A stretch of DNA of 64,000 nucleotides, taken from Morchella semilibera (taxonomy: Eukaryota; Ascomycota; Pezizomycetes; Pezizales; Morchellaceae). The stretch spans positions 248,001 to 312,000 of the forward strand of contig CM018607.1 in assembly GCA_009192285.1 (NCBI GenBank), given 5' to 3'. Positions 35,513 through 47,099 of this stretch are shown here, piece after piece. Positions within the stretch are counted from its first letter, which is position 1. Every line of letters begins with the position of its first letter. Under the pieces are notes generated by a model. It did no database searches, was not told where the DNA came from, and saw only the letters and a list, made by a program, of their open reading frames with translations. The translations under genes and the position numbers were made by a program.

Positions 35513-35604
35513 TACAGCGCCAGGTAATAAGTCATCGGACGGAACGCTACTAGAATGCGCGTTTGCGGGCAGAATCGTCCGATGACTTATTACCCACCGC
35601 TTTA
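35513..35604. mobile_element. MITE family M1, copy c
   Basis: AGGTAATAAGTCATCGGAC on the left is matched on the right by GTCCGATGACTTATTACCC. The centre contains GAATGCGCGTTTGCGGGCA, shared with copies b and d. Confidence 0.75.
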
Positions 35605-36152
35605 CACAGTCATGGAGGAGATTATTGGCCGATCAGAAGAAGGCTATACACAAGACAGGAGATAGTCCACGCTTCCAGTTACGCTACAACTTTCAAATTT
35701 AAAAACCCATAAACACCTCCGCCGGCGGCTCGGCCTTTACATCATGTATGAAATGTGAACAGGCCCAAGTGTAGAGACTCCCGACCCATCTAAATTTGTC
35801 ACCATCTCACTGTACCTAAGTGATTACTTTATGATGGACACCCAGCCAGGTCAGTCTGGACCGAGGAGAAACGGGTTAATGGTGGCCATATATATTGCAT
35901 AGTATTTCGGGCGCATAGAGATATAAGAGATACATGATAGCTAGCTCATTCCTCGTAACATCACATGACAGTCGAATCCGTACTAAGGGAATAAAACAAC
36001 CATTGAAACAGCCGCAGTGCAGTGGGACAAAAGAACTAATAAACCACCAAGTGCACAGTAAAGCCAGCACAAACCCGTGAAACGAACCCCATGGCTGCCT
36101 GATACAGAGTCTCACACCCACAACTACGATAAACCCGTTCCACCCAAACTAC

Positions 36153-36550
36153 CTAGCCACATGGGATCCTAGCGCACCCCATACAACTCCGTCTCGTGCC
36201 GTAACTACAGCAGACACTCCTTGTCCCCTCCCTCCCTATCGCAACTGTGAGCACTACCCCGCCCCCCGTGAAACAATAAAGACAGCACTAAACCTACCGC
36301 ACTGAAACACCCACGATCTTGGGTCACCCTTGCCACTGCCCAAAGTCAGCACCTGGTCGCAACCAGCGCAGTAGACGCCGGGTCTGGTATTGGGTCTGCA
36401 GGTGCAGCCGTTGGTGACACAGGCACGCTTCTCGAGGACGGGAGAGGCGCTGTCGTCGCGGAGGACGAGGGTTGGCGCGGGGTTGGCGAGAGTGAGGTGG
36501 ATGGTGAGGGTTAGGAGGAGCAGGATGTAGAGGGTGCTGAGGGAGCGCAT
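36153..36550 (-). CDS. Small secreted cysteine-rich protein (two exons)
   Basis: Exons 36550-36298 and 36244-36153 around a 53-nt intron (GTAGGT donor, CTCACAG acceptor), about 114 aa. The N-terminus is a clear signal peptide (hydrophobic LYILLLLTLTIHLTLA, cleavage near ANPAP). A short propeptide ends in a dibasic LEKR, a typical Kex2 site. The mature part has a Cys pattern ACVTNGCTCRPN, GVYCAGC, VFQC, then CCSYG, SC, GC and PC in exon 2; ten or more Cys suggest a disulfide-knotted secreted peptide. This is typical of fungal effector-like or surface-active small secreted proteins; the specific role is unknown. TATATAG lies about 100 bp upstream on the minus strand. Confidence 0.75.
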
Positions 36551-36645
36551 TGTGTTGCTTGTTGATGATGGTGAGATTGTTGGTGGGGTTGAGAGAGAGC
36601 TGGGCTGGCTTTTATGGACCTCTCGGGGGTGCGGAGGGCGAGGGG

Positions 36646-36656
36646 AATTATATAGC
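36646..36656 (-). promoter_or_regulatory. TATA box of the secreted-protein gene
   Basis: GCTATATAATT on the minus strand about 100 bp before ATG 36550. Confidence 0.5.
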
Positions 36657-36659
36657 GAG

Positions 36660-39620
36660 GTAGTAGGAGGGGCAGCACTGAGGAGGGAGGTAATATAAGT
36701 AAAGTTATGAAGTGAAGGGTCCCGACTCTGCATGATTTTATGCCATAATCTATGGCTGCACGCAACATATGGCACCTAGAATGAAATAACATGATTTTTT
36801 TCAAAGGAGCCTGCATGATGGGCATTGGATGTGCGGGTGTTCTCCTGCAGCTTAAGCTTAATGCCGCCACATCCGTTCATGCATATATAGCTCTCGTGGA
36901 TCCCGACATGCATCGAGGTCTGGAGCTCTCGATCCTATATCTCTCCTGTCCCCCGAATGCGGGGGAGCAGGGCAAGAAACAGGAACGTGACTAATGCCTA
37001 GATCGACAGGCCGTTCGGAGCTGGTGCGCTCGCACTTGTACTTGCGGCTGCTCAACTAGTCTACATACACTTTGCGCTGCACGTTACATCAGGCGCAGAC
37101 ACGGAATAAAACCACTACGAGAATACTACCTTGCAGGAGCGGAGATATTCAACGCGCGTTGTAAACCTCTGCCGTCTCGCCTCGTCTATGGCTCCACCCC
37201 GGCGGGCGGCATATTCGTAGCGGCTGACTGGGTACATGCAGACATACAGGTAGATGTATACCCCACAAATTGTTTCGTTGCACCTCATATCCCGGGATGG
37301 GAAATACGGGATGCGTGCAGGTAGCTCCAGGAATCGGTCGAAAGGAGGTATTAACGATTGTTTGAATACTAGTGTCCACGGGGATTGATGGCCTTTCGTC
37401 TCTGCCCACTAGGTGGTCCTTGACGGTTTGCTGGTTTAGGAAAGAGGGGACGTAGCTATGTTCCTGTCACGTGAGAAGCCTCGAACTACCGCTCGCTCTT
37501 CAGAGGATCGGGGCTGAATGTATGGCTGCGTATGAAGTATAAACAATAAAATGATAAATAACAAATGTACGTCTGCAGTTCTTTCGCCAAGCCATGCGCG
37601 CGGTCATTCGTGGTTTAGAGAAACCCCGACCCCAACTGCAGGGACAATGTTCGGGTACGACATCTAAGAAGTCGACATAGCACCCCATGTCAGCCCAGAA
37701 TGCACCCAAACCCTCTTGTGGTGGGTGTTGCTTCCGGGCTAGTCGATGATTGTGCTGGACCTTATGTCCGGTGCAACTGATATATGTGACTGTCTTATAC
37801 GGGTATATAGCACACCTCTAGACTCACATTGGTAGATTTCTGCAGCGGGCCTTTTTCTATCCTTTGTATTCGGGGCTGATAGAACAACAGAGTGTGGTCA
37901 CACTCCTATATTATCAAGGTTATAGAAGTTTCCAGCTACAATTAATGATGTAATAAAAAATAAAAAATAGAAGGTTCCAGCGCGAGTCGGCCGAGTGATA
38001 TTCTATGACGCATCTCCGGTGGCTAGCCCGGAAACTAAATGTTTATGGTTGTATCACTAAGATGTCCATCCGTATGGTACTGCGCACCACACTCCACACT
38101 AAGTCGAACGGTGCGATCCGTAGCTTGAGGTGGTAATCTTTGAAAGCTGTAACTGGCTACTCTTTATAGGATTATTATTACCTCCCAGGCGGCAACAGGA
38201 GGCCCTCCAATGAGAACTAATCTATCCTGACTTCTAGTAACGCCGGCCGCGGGAAGTGTGGACTTGGGGCCACAAAAGCCGGCTTTCACTCGTGATGGTT
38301 GTAGGGGGGATTCAGCTGACTGGCCGGGATACACACATCTGTTCCGTGTTATCAAGTAACGTATTGTGAGGGGGGACGAACAAAGAAGAAGATGAAGAGG
38401 AGGAGGAGACCAGAGCGGGGCGAAAGAAGAAGCAGAGGAAAGATAACCGACAGACACTATTCTCAATTGACAGTGGTATCGATCCCATGCGAACGGAGGA
38501 CAATGGTGCCGTATTGTTGCCCCTACATGCGACGGTAAAAGTGTCGCTTTAGTGTCTAAAAGCCCAGCCCGAGGTAAAGAGCCGTGTAGACAGGTTGCCT
38601 GGTTGGCGGAAGTAACTAGCTGGGGTGGAGAGGTGGAGTGTATATGTGGAGGTGTGCTATTCGTGGCAGGTGTGATACCTGTAGCGGGGGTGTCGGGGTG
38701 GGGTTGGTGCGGATGCGAGGGCGGGCTGGCGGAGGAAAAATTTGTTGTAGTGCTGGTGTGGCGGGGTAGTGGGGTAGCGATGCCCGCGACCGCGGAGCCT
38801 GCCGCAGAGCCTCACTGGGAATGCACGGATGCGGAGCGAAGTTGGTGAATGGTGAGAGTTCCAGTGTCCCTTCGCAGACCCGTGTCAAGAACTGGTGTGT
38901 TGTATCGGCATGCCAGAAACGACCCATCTCGTCCTGCGCGCGCGCGGGAGTGATGAATTGTGCGGAATCTACGGGCGCGGAGGATATCGCCTCTGGTGAG
39001 GAGTTTGTGGCAGAGGCAGAGCTGCAAGGGTGTCCTGCGGTGGCGTTGTTGTCCTGATGTCAGCTACCGTGTAGTGCAGGAGTGGCCCGTGGTGCTGTCC
39101 TTCATACTGTTCAACTACGGTTGGCGCCCCGGGGGTATGTTGATTGCCTTTTATCACTGGCCGTCAAAATTAATGGACCAAATAGAAAACAAAAACTTGG
39201 CCGCCATCCATTGTCTTGGCGCGAGTGATGCCGTGTGAGTGGATGTAGCGGAACGCTGAATGCAAATATTTGGTCGGGAGCGCTGCTTCTACTGCACATA
39301 GAGGGTATCTATCACCGCGGTCGCTAACCCCTGCCCACCCACCGGGATCCTGGCGCGAGCGACATCCCACGATCGCCACTCCGGAACCTACGGTCGCAGA
39401 GAGAATATCACGGCTATTCACTGAGTGCGAATTCGCTGTATCAATGTCGTGCTGCGGGCGCCGGCGGATGCTTTAGACCTGACTAGTACTATGCCGTGGT
39501 GTTCCTAGAGCACTGCCTTGGTGTAGAGTAATTAGCACCGTCGACCTGGCTGCTCTCCTGAGCTGTGGTTGTAGGCGTCTCTGGAGAGGCCGCAGATGCT
39601 ACCCATCGCTTTTTGGTATA
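36660..39620. other. Gene-free stretch
   Basis: An R1 remnant at 37510-37560 (CTGCGTATGAAGTATAAAC) and copies of the GAGTGATATT motif at 37991, 39221 and 39351. GC-rich frames at 38.5-39.0 kb on both strands overlap each other and have no family support. Confidence 0.45.
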
Positions 39621-39626
39621 TCAACG

Positions 39627-40056
39627 CTCTACCACGCCGGGAAATGCATCATTTGATGCATTATCGACACATTACCCATACAAAACCGAACATGATAATG
39701 CATCCGTTGACGCACTATCCGTCGAGGGCGCTCCCGGGAGGTGCGTATGATGCATTTTATAACGACTTTACCACCATTTCCGGGGAAGGTATTAGGAAAG
39801 GGAAAGGGATCGGGATAGGGATCGGGAAAGGGAGGGTCATCAGGGAATATGTCAGGAGAGGCGTCAGGAAAGTCGTCGAATAGCCATAGACTCGCTTGAT
39901 AAGAGCCATCATCATATCATGATTATATCAATTGATGGCCTAGCTGGAAATATGTACAATTTGTCAGTTGAAGCACCCTCGTTCAATTCCTGTACATAAT
40001 AATTCATAATGCGTTTTGAGATCCATCTTCGATGCATTACCTGGCGTGGTAGAGAA
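39627..40056 (+). mobile_element. TIR element with internal tRNA-like sequence, copy 1
   Basis: About 430 bp bounded by CTCTACCACGCCGGGAAATG on the left and the inverted CATTACCTGGCGTGGTAGAG on the right. Internal parts: an ATGCATCATTTGATGCAT palindrome, a GGAAAGGG/ATCGGG tandem stretch (39783-39835), and a tRNA-like block with box A TGGCCTAGCTGG (39935) and box B CGTTCAATTCC (39980). The whole length aligns with the reverse complement of 44590-45065. No protein. Confidence 0.75.
39935..39998 (+). repeat. tRNA-like pol III promoter inside the TIR element
   Basis: Box A and box B are about 45 nt apart, as in a tRNA-derived SINE. The sequence between is not a complete tRNA. Confidence 0.5.
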
Positions 40057-41150
40057 CGCCATGGATATCGCGCTCAGGGCTAGGTGACTCGGAGGTCTTG
40101 GCGCGAGTGATCTCGTATGATCCAATGTAGGTGGACCGTGATGCTAGTGCCTGATTATGGCTGACACAATAGTGTTTTAAGGTAATTTCCAGCGAGATTG
40201 TTTCGAGCATGTCACTGGGCTATTGATGGTGGATCTTGGCACGAGTGATATTCCATGATTCGTTGTAACGGATTCTAGATGCGGGGACGGGGTCTGGGCA
40301 TTTTTGGGCCGTGATGTGGGCTAGGTTGTAAAATATACCCCCCATCTACCGTTTGCGCGACAAAGACCTTGCATAATACGACATTGCGGCGCGGACGACA
40401 CTTGAGAATAGTATTAGCAGGCCACATAGTGTAGTATCTATTGGCTCGTTGGTTGTACCGGGTGTTGAGTGTTTTTACTGAGAACCCCGTTTTGGGGGAT
40501 TTTTAGAAGGGGGCCTACTAAGGGCTGTGATTGGTCTGATGTACATAATTCTTTAAATAATGTAATACTTGTCAGCCAAGCTAGTATTTGGATAGTCTGC
40601 CCCGCAGCTTTTGCAACACAACCTCCATCACCTCAATGTGACTCTCGCTTATCTACAAATTCATTAGAACAACAACCTTTGATAGGAACTAAGGAATCAA
40701 AATATGACTTAGAGGAAGTTAAAGAGGAGGAAAATCCTATAGTTTTTTTCTATTTTTTTAAAAAAAATAATTAGGTATTATTTTGATTTTTTAAAGTGAA
40801 AATATACAGTGGTTCTCGGTATTTTTTTCCTCCAGCAAAAATGGTCCTGTATCATTGGTTGCTTTGGTTGCCACAGATGGCGCACATACAAATTCTACAT
40901 GAACAGGGGGGGGGGGGTTCTCGGTATTTATGGTGCACACCCGATACGGGGGATGCTTGCCTTTCACTTCCGCAGTTATGGCGGGCTTATCAAGGCAATA
41001 CGGTATATGAATAAGCATACTGGGAGGGTAGTATAGGGGAGGTATCTGTAAGCCCCTGCTTTGCAGCTTCTGTCCCGAGTAACATGCGTTCACACCAGCG
41101 ATGTTGCCCCAAAGGGAGAACGTTTTTGTGCAAATGGCGCTGGGGCTGCT
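40057..41150. other. Gene-free stretch
   Basis: Copies of the GAGTGATATT motif at 40101 and 40241, and TTCTCGGTATTT twice (40813 and 40917). A 101-codon frame at 40469-40774 is unsupported. Confidence 0.4.
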
Positions 41151-41151
41151 C

Positions 41152-41333
41152 CAAAGTACAGTCTTTCACCGTCTCTTGACGAATACTGCCAGTTGACGAA
41201 CAGGGATTCCAAGTATATATCGCAAGAAACAGCAAACCTGCGAGATCTCCAGTCCTACACTTTCCATTGGCCTAAAGCCCCCTGTTCGTCAACTGGCGGT
41301 ATTCGTCAAGCGACGGTGGACGACTGTACTTTG
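41152..41333. mobile_element. MITE-like hairpin with 55-bp TIRs
   Basis: The first 55 bases (starting CAAAGTACAGTC) reappear inverted at the right end (ending GACTGTACTTTG) with about five mismatches. The centre is about 70 bp and unique. Confidence 0.8.
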
Positions 41334-42090
41334 TAGTTGATTTTAAAAACGACTGCTTTGCCGATCTGTCGGTCTCAAGCTCCGATCGCCTAGCTCAGCG
41401 GGTATGCACGACACAGCAGCACTCGCCGCCTATCTTTTCTTCCCCACATTTGTCAAGCCTCATTCCGCTGGGGCGAGTGGAAGGGGAACTACTGCAGCCA
41501 AGACTTAGCCCTAGGCGCACAAACCCTGCAGCCAAGGTTCAGTCCAGGCGCACGTTACAAAATAAAGGTAGAGCATTAAATATTTATCGAAGAGCACATG
41601 CTAACCGCAGCTCTGGCTCACCCTAACCCTGGAAACTATGCTCAGGTAACTGAGTGAGGTCATCGTGCAATAGTACACATCCGTAAATGCGGTCGAAACT
41701 GGAACGGAATTACCCCGGTGAAGGCTTATGCCCGAGTTGTTATGATTGTGGTTTATGCCTTGTAGATCGAGGTTAAACCTTTAGTTAGGCTAACTTGAAT
41801 TCTATTCAATAATGTAATGACTGACTATCTGATTAAATGAAGCTGCTGACATCGTATTCCACCAGGTTCGGCACTCTACGCTAACTCACACACATCTAGT
41901 TCCAATCGAGGAGGAGAAGTGACTTTGATTTTACTTTCCAGATCCTACAGGAGTTAAACAAAGGCAAACTGTCCGTACTAATTGACCAAAAAAAAAAAGC
42001 TCTCCCCACTTGTAAACAAAAGGCATCCATCACAATTGATAACTAACGTTCCTACGTGATCCATCTCCTCCGATAGCATGACATTTACCA
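41334..42090. other. Gene-free stretch
   Basis: A CCCTAACCCT pair at 41621. TAGCTCAGCGGGTA near 41391 resembles a tRNA D-arm, but no T-arm follows. Confidence 0.4.
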
Positions 42091-42094
42091 CGCA

Positions 42095-42636
42095 TTACTC
42101 AATGGACCTATAGTCAACCTTCCACCTTTGCGATTTGGACCCGGGATCATTCTGGACACCTGCGATGTTTGATAGAGCCTTGGTAGAGCTACGTTCCCAC
42201 CAATAGCGGCCGAGAGCCAAGGCCTAGCAACGCTCTGAATACGGCAGTTCACAATTGGGGGAAGCCTAATGTCTTTAGTCAGATTTTATACTAGGGCATC
42301 AATCAGACATTGAGGTACAAACCGTTCCATCACACCCGCCTCCTCAAAGGTCCATAACTGGGAGGTCTTTGGCCTCGGCACCTCCAGAGGTTCCACCATA
42401 ATATTGTTCTCGTTATCCCCCTCGTTGGTATCCAAGGTCAAACACCGTTCTTCGGAGTCCTCGCAGTCAGTGAGGATGATGAAAAGTGGGGGACTGTCGT
42501 CTGTGATTTTATAGGCCTTGATGCGCCACTTGATCTCCCCGGCCAGCTGAACCACAGCGTGGCCGTTGTGTACGGAGAGAGAGTTATTCTCGCCGAGAGA
42601 AGCAATGGCAGTCCCTTCCGGTATGTCTGCGGACAT
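42095..42636 (-). CDS. Small beta-trefoil-like protein, family copy 3 (two exons)
   Basis: Exons 42636-42292 and 42234-42095, intron 57 nt (GTATAA donor, ATTCAG acceptor), 160-165 aa. Exon 2 begins SVARPWLSAAIGGNVALPR, clearly matching SCARPDLSASVGGHVPLPR of copy 1, so the splice is well supported although the unspliced frame also ends just after the donor. Trp motifs: KWRI, SQLWTFE and, in a shifted frame, RWKVDYRS. The last motif is reached only after a one-base shift at an A-run near 42130. In the unshifted frame the protein ends about five residues further on with a different tail. The intron lies a few codons downstream of the site in copies 1 and 2, so it may have slid. TATA box at 42719. 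Confidence 0.7.
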
Positions 42637-42718
42637 GGTGAATGATATCTATGGAGAAGTTTGGATCTGAGTGTGGTGTTATGGGGTGTGTTGAACTTTC
42701 GGAGCTGGAGTGTCCGCG

Positions 42719-42728
42719 ATATATATAC
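42719..42728 (-). promoter_or_regulatory. TATA box of the 42636 gene
   Basis: TATATATA about 85 bp before the ATG. Confidence 0.45.
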
Positions 42729-42729
42729 T

Positions 42730-43920
42730 CTTTCTTGCTGGGTGTTTCGTTGTACCGGCGAACCTGGCAAAGCCCTCGTAAACATTTCAGCCCGGAGATA
42801 TTTACAGCTGAAATCCAAGTGGAGAAAGCTGCTGTGAGACACGAACCTTACAATACTCTATTCCTCGGTATGCAATATCAGTCGTGCTTGAAATGTCATG
42901 ATCATCGCTGTGGCCGGGGTTGCGCCAATTGAAACGCACGTGTCCGCCGTAGCAGAAATATGGCTCTATGTCCCCAAATATTACTTTCTTACAGCGCTGA
43001 TAACGGCCTAACCATCCCTCTCGGTTATCTCAACAACACAGTATCCCTATTCACTGGGACACCTCCCTCACTCGAATCGACACTGGTTGAGTGGTGTAGA
43101 TGATGTAATTTTAATCTCAGGTGCAGAGCTAGTTATGGCGATATTTCTTTCTGATATCATATTGATTCGGGCGTTGGTGGGGCTGATCTCGGCCCCCACA
43201 AACGAGAGGGAATAGTGTGACATGGTATAAAAAAATGCTAGGATTGTTGTTGGCCAAACTAGGTCATAACGGGGGTGATCTGCCGGCACTTGGCAATAGG
43301 CTAAAATAGAGTTGTCACCCCTGTAAACTGCGTTCCAATGATAAGAAACTTTATTTTGTCCAACTGACAAACCCCGCCCCAACCTCAATAGTGCTTATTG
43401 GCATATCGCTAATAAGCCGATAAATGCTTTCTTACGTGATACGCTTACCCTTGAAGCTGAATGCGCATAGGCCTGTCGTCAATAAAGTCTGTTATCCAAC
43501 ACACGAAAGTTAATTGCAATCGAGCCAAAGTGGCCAGGATCTTTGCATGAAAGGGCCTAACCCCCTGAATTCGCGCTGAGAGGAATGTGTCCGTCATGTT
43601 ATTCGTTCTTTCATGTGCGTTCTTTCCTCCACTTGGCTTTTTTATACGGCCCCTGGTCATTTTGCCTCGAAACACATCTTTCAACTTTCGAGTGAGTGTG
43701 GTAGAAGACTCTATTTGCTCTTTAATATATCGCCAGCTAGTCTCCCTTGTTGTACGGGATGCAATAGCGGTCGACGATCATAACCTCGTATAGCACTTCC
43801 GAGCTAGACTGGGTCTCTAGAAGTATTAGTACTATATTGGTGGTGTATGGAGACGAAATAAGCAATTAGCCCAATTAGCTATTGGATCGTACTAGCGGTG
43901 GGGTGCTTTAATGTCAGTAG
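42730..43920. other. Gene-free stretch
   Basis: Nothing recognised. Confidence 0.4.
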
Positions 43921-43924
43921 GGCT

Positions 43925-44070
43925 GCAGGGATTTGGCATAGCCTGGGGCTGAATGTATCAATCAATCAAGCAATCAATAAGGCTGCATACGTATATGACT
44001 TATCAATCAATCAATCAATAGGGCTGCATATGTATATGAATTATCAATCAATCAATCAATAGGGCTGAAG
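43925..44070. repeat. Dispersed repeat R1 with three tandem AATC/GGGCTGCATA units
   Basis: Three tandem copies of a TATCAATCAATCAATA plus GGGCTGCATAYGTATATGAA unit of about 40 bp, headed by GGCATAGCCTGGGGCTGAAT. Confidence 0.7.
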
Positions 44071-44498
44071 GTGGTCTCTAGTCAAATCGCTTAGGCTCGT
44101 GGATCATGCCATCGGATGGGGGGAATTCCTATTGGCCGAGTTCGCTACTAAACCCCGTTTTCAGGCACTTCTCATCAGTCATGAACCGGCTTGGCGCGGC
44201 AGTGTGTAGAAGGAATTGGTTAATCCTGACTTCAGTCAGAACCTCTCCATTTTGATACCGTAGAGGAGACTATAAATAAACATCACGTACCAAGTAGTGC
44301 AACGATTAGCCCTGAGTGGCAAGCCGCGAACAGACTAAGACTTCAAGGGTTTCATCGGTCTAAGAGATATGGTAAATTTTCAGGAATAAAGAAAACAACG
44401 GGCCAGGGTATTCACCTTTCAGCTGGAACTATAGGAGTTGAGTCCAGTTCAATTCGTTATTACTGGACAACCCCTGCATCGGCACTTTATGTACTAAG

Positions 44499-44575
44499 TA
44501 CAAGGGTCTGGAATTTAGACTCTCAGCTGCCAACACCCAGCTTAGCTCACCCACTTAACGCCAGACCCTTGTGTA
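44499..44575. mobile_element. Short MITE-like hairpin, 77 bp
   Basis: TACAAGGGTCTGG on the left, CCAGACCCTTGTGTA on the right. Confidence 0.5.
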
Positions 44576-44589
44576 ACAGTGTGGTGCAG

Positions 44590-45066
44590 ACCCTACCTTA
44601 CCACGCCAGGTAATGCATCGCAAATGGATCTCAAAATACATCATAAAACACATCCTTCGCACTACTTAAAAGGGCATCCTAAATGCATTGATATATACAT
44701 CCTAGCCTCATTGGACGACTTTCCGATTAGAAGTAAAGAGCGTATTCTGTATGGGAATTGAACGTGGGCGCTTCTACTGAGAGATTGCACATGTTGCCAG
44801 CTAGCTGATCAATTGATATAACAATGATACGGTAATAGCTCTTATCAAAGGAGTCTATGACTATCCGAGCACTTTCCCGACGCCTTTCCCGATGCCTTTC
44901 CCAGAAAATGGTGTAGGGTGGTAAAGTCGTCGTAATTTGCATCGCAAATACCGCTTAGGAGAGCCCTCGATAGTTAATGAGTCGGGGGGTGCATTACCAT
45001 ATTCGGTTTAATATGGACAATGTGTCGATAATGTATCAAATGATACATTTCCTAGCGTAGTAGAGC
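44590..45066 (-). mobile_element. TIR element with internal tRNA-like sequence, copy 2
   Basis: Reverse-oriented homologue of 39627-40056, about 477 bp. Left end ACCTTACCACGCCAGGTAATG, right end ATTTCCTAGCGTAGTAGAG. The tRNA-like block lies at 44755-44815 on the minus strand (AGCTAGCTGG box A, CGTTCAATTCCC box B). Confidence 0.75.
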
Positions 45067-46770
45067 AAAAGCAAGCAGTCCTAGGTGAAATTGCCAAGGC
45101 TCGATTATGGATCACCCCAAATAACTGACATCCAGTTACCCAAGTACATAACGCACCTGCTACAGTACCTAGCTCTCCTCCTGGAGATGCCGAAGTACTA
45201 CCGCTTCGGCCCCTGTCGAGATCCCTTTGGGAGCTCCTGCACTTCCGTAGGCTTTAATCGTTGCATGAAGGAATTCCATCTCTTCCGTATTCTCGATAGA
45301 GCTGGTTACAACCGAGCGTACATGTGATCTCTGACACTACATAATCGAGGGGTAGATCTGTATCTAGAAGTGGTGGGTGGGGGAATCTTGAGTCGGTGGA
45401 GTGAATGCGAGACAGACATCCCTCTATTCGCTATTCCGGGTAGACCTGCTTCTCGCGTTCCCTCCAACAAGGCGATTGTTAGCGTCCATCGGTCCTAGCC
45501 CAAAGCTGTGTACCTACCAATTGCAACTGGACGTGGTATGTTGGAGGGCTAGCTCCCAAGATCTTACCAAAGGTAGGGATGTCTTTCTGACCCCAATTGA
45601 AAATAGGTAGTTCGTGATTAAAAGTTGCTTTCTGGTTATAAATATATTTTTCTGAATACCACATTTAATTAGTAAAATTTGGACCAGCTAATATTAAAAC
45701 ACCCAATAAGAAATCCGTGTTCCATACCTCACCGAATGCGAAAACGGAATCTATACCCAGAACGTTACCCTGACAAGTCAAATAACAATTCTCTAGTGAG
45801 TAATTTTTCAATCAACCCGGCCGTAGGTTGTCTTCCGGTAATGTAGGCGCTGTTATATGTTTGCGCCAAACAAACGAAGAAGGCTGCACGAGGAACAAGC
45901 CTTGGTACTAAAGAGCTTAGCTGGGGGAGCCCCTTTCTCGCCTACTCGAACAATCATGGCTTGGTAGTTCACCGCGGCCTGTGATCAGGATGTAGGAGGA
46001 GAAGTAGTGGTCATCGAGGGAAAAGAAAGTGAGTCCTGTAGAGAGGTAGTAGTCTCGTACCAATCCCCTACTGCACGGATAGCTTGCTGTAGGTTGAAGT
46101 ATTAATCATGATTGAGTTTGAGGTGGGTTACAGTTGCCACATTGCGTTGCTTAACTTTGTGTTCGAGACCGCCAAGCTTTACGTCATCAAGGATTTGGAT
46201 CCCCAAGTTGCAACCCCGCACTTGATGCAGGTACACACACACACTTTCGCCTTATCGATAAGATACCCCTGCATAGCTCACACAACAAGAAAGAGCCTCA
46301 TTGTCTGTTGCCGGATTTCACACCAGAGACGACGCCGCGATACACACCGCGAGTGGCATGTTCCATTGGGGAGATACTATGTAGCTCTCGGTGAACGGCC
46401 TGGGCAACTGTAGGTACACAGACGTTCATAAAATCGCGCCGCAGCTCGGAATAGACGATACCGGCGCGGGCGCGCGGCCAAGATAGTAAGATATTAGTTT
46501 CTGGGCACGAGGAGATGAATGGTGAATTGGTTATAGGTATCGCATTACGTCCCTAATTTGCCTTGAAACGTTGTGGGTGGGCCTTTTACCTTGAGCCAGC
46601 TCCGTGGCTGAAGCTGTGTTTTGGGGTGCCTCCTCCGGCCTCCCTCCCGCTGCAGTCGCGGGTTACAACTTGAATTCGAATGATACAAGTCACCAGTGAA
46701 TTCCCGAGGACAGGCAATCTCCGCGGTCACAAATCACCTTGAAATATAACAAAAAATCACCTCAACTTCA
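45067..46770. other. Gene-free stretch
   Basis: A 101-codon frame at 46108 begins plausibly (FVFETAKLYVIKDLDPQVATP) and then meets a GTACAC donor-like site, but no family was recognised. Confidence 0.4.
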
Positions 46771-46772
46771 AA

Positions 46773-47016
46773 ATGCATCCTAAATTCCTATTCTACGTGT
46801 TCCCGAAAACCGTGGTTCATCGAAAGCTTGATGTTATAGCCAAATGTGCCAGCTGGCCTTCATCATCTATCGCGCATAGAAGCATCCACCTAGTGCCCCT
46901 GAAACTACCCACAATAGCCAGCGATCTTCATTCCGCTATCCGTTATAAGAGCACGACCCACAGCAGTAGCCTTACTCCGCTGTCAACGCTAGGAGCTCAC
47001 TCTAGGTTGTTATACG
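46773..47016 (+). CDS. Possible first exon of an unknown gene
   Basis: ATG in a good context (TTCAAAATG) opens 81 codons beginning MHPKFLFYVFPKTVVHRKLD and ends at GTATGT (47017), followed by ACTAAT and ATAAG 29 nt later, which look like branch and acceptor sites. The intron would be very short, and the following exon cannot be followed. No family recognised. It may equally be a chance frame or a gene remnant. Confidence 0.25.
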
Positions 47017-47099
47017 TATGTAAACTAATTTCTTCTTTCATAAGTCATTACTTAGGTAGACACAAACACAAGGTTATTGCAGTTTTCACTTGAAACCTA

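Noticed and set aside
38552-39057. GC-rich overlapping frames on both strands
   Set aside because: Both strands are open owing to composition; no motif, start context or splice signal favours either.
41385-41430. tRNA D-arm-like TAGCTCAGCGGGTA
   Set aside because: No matching T-arm or closing stem within 90 bases.
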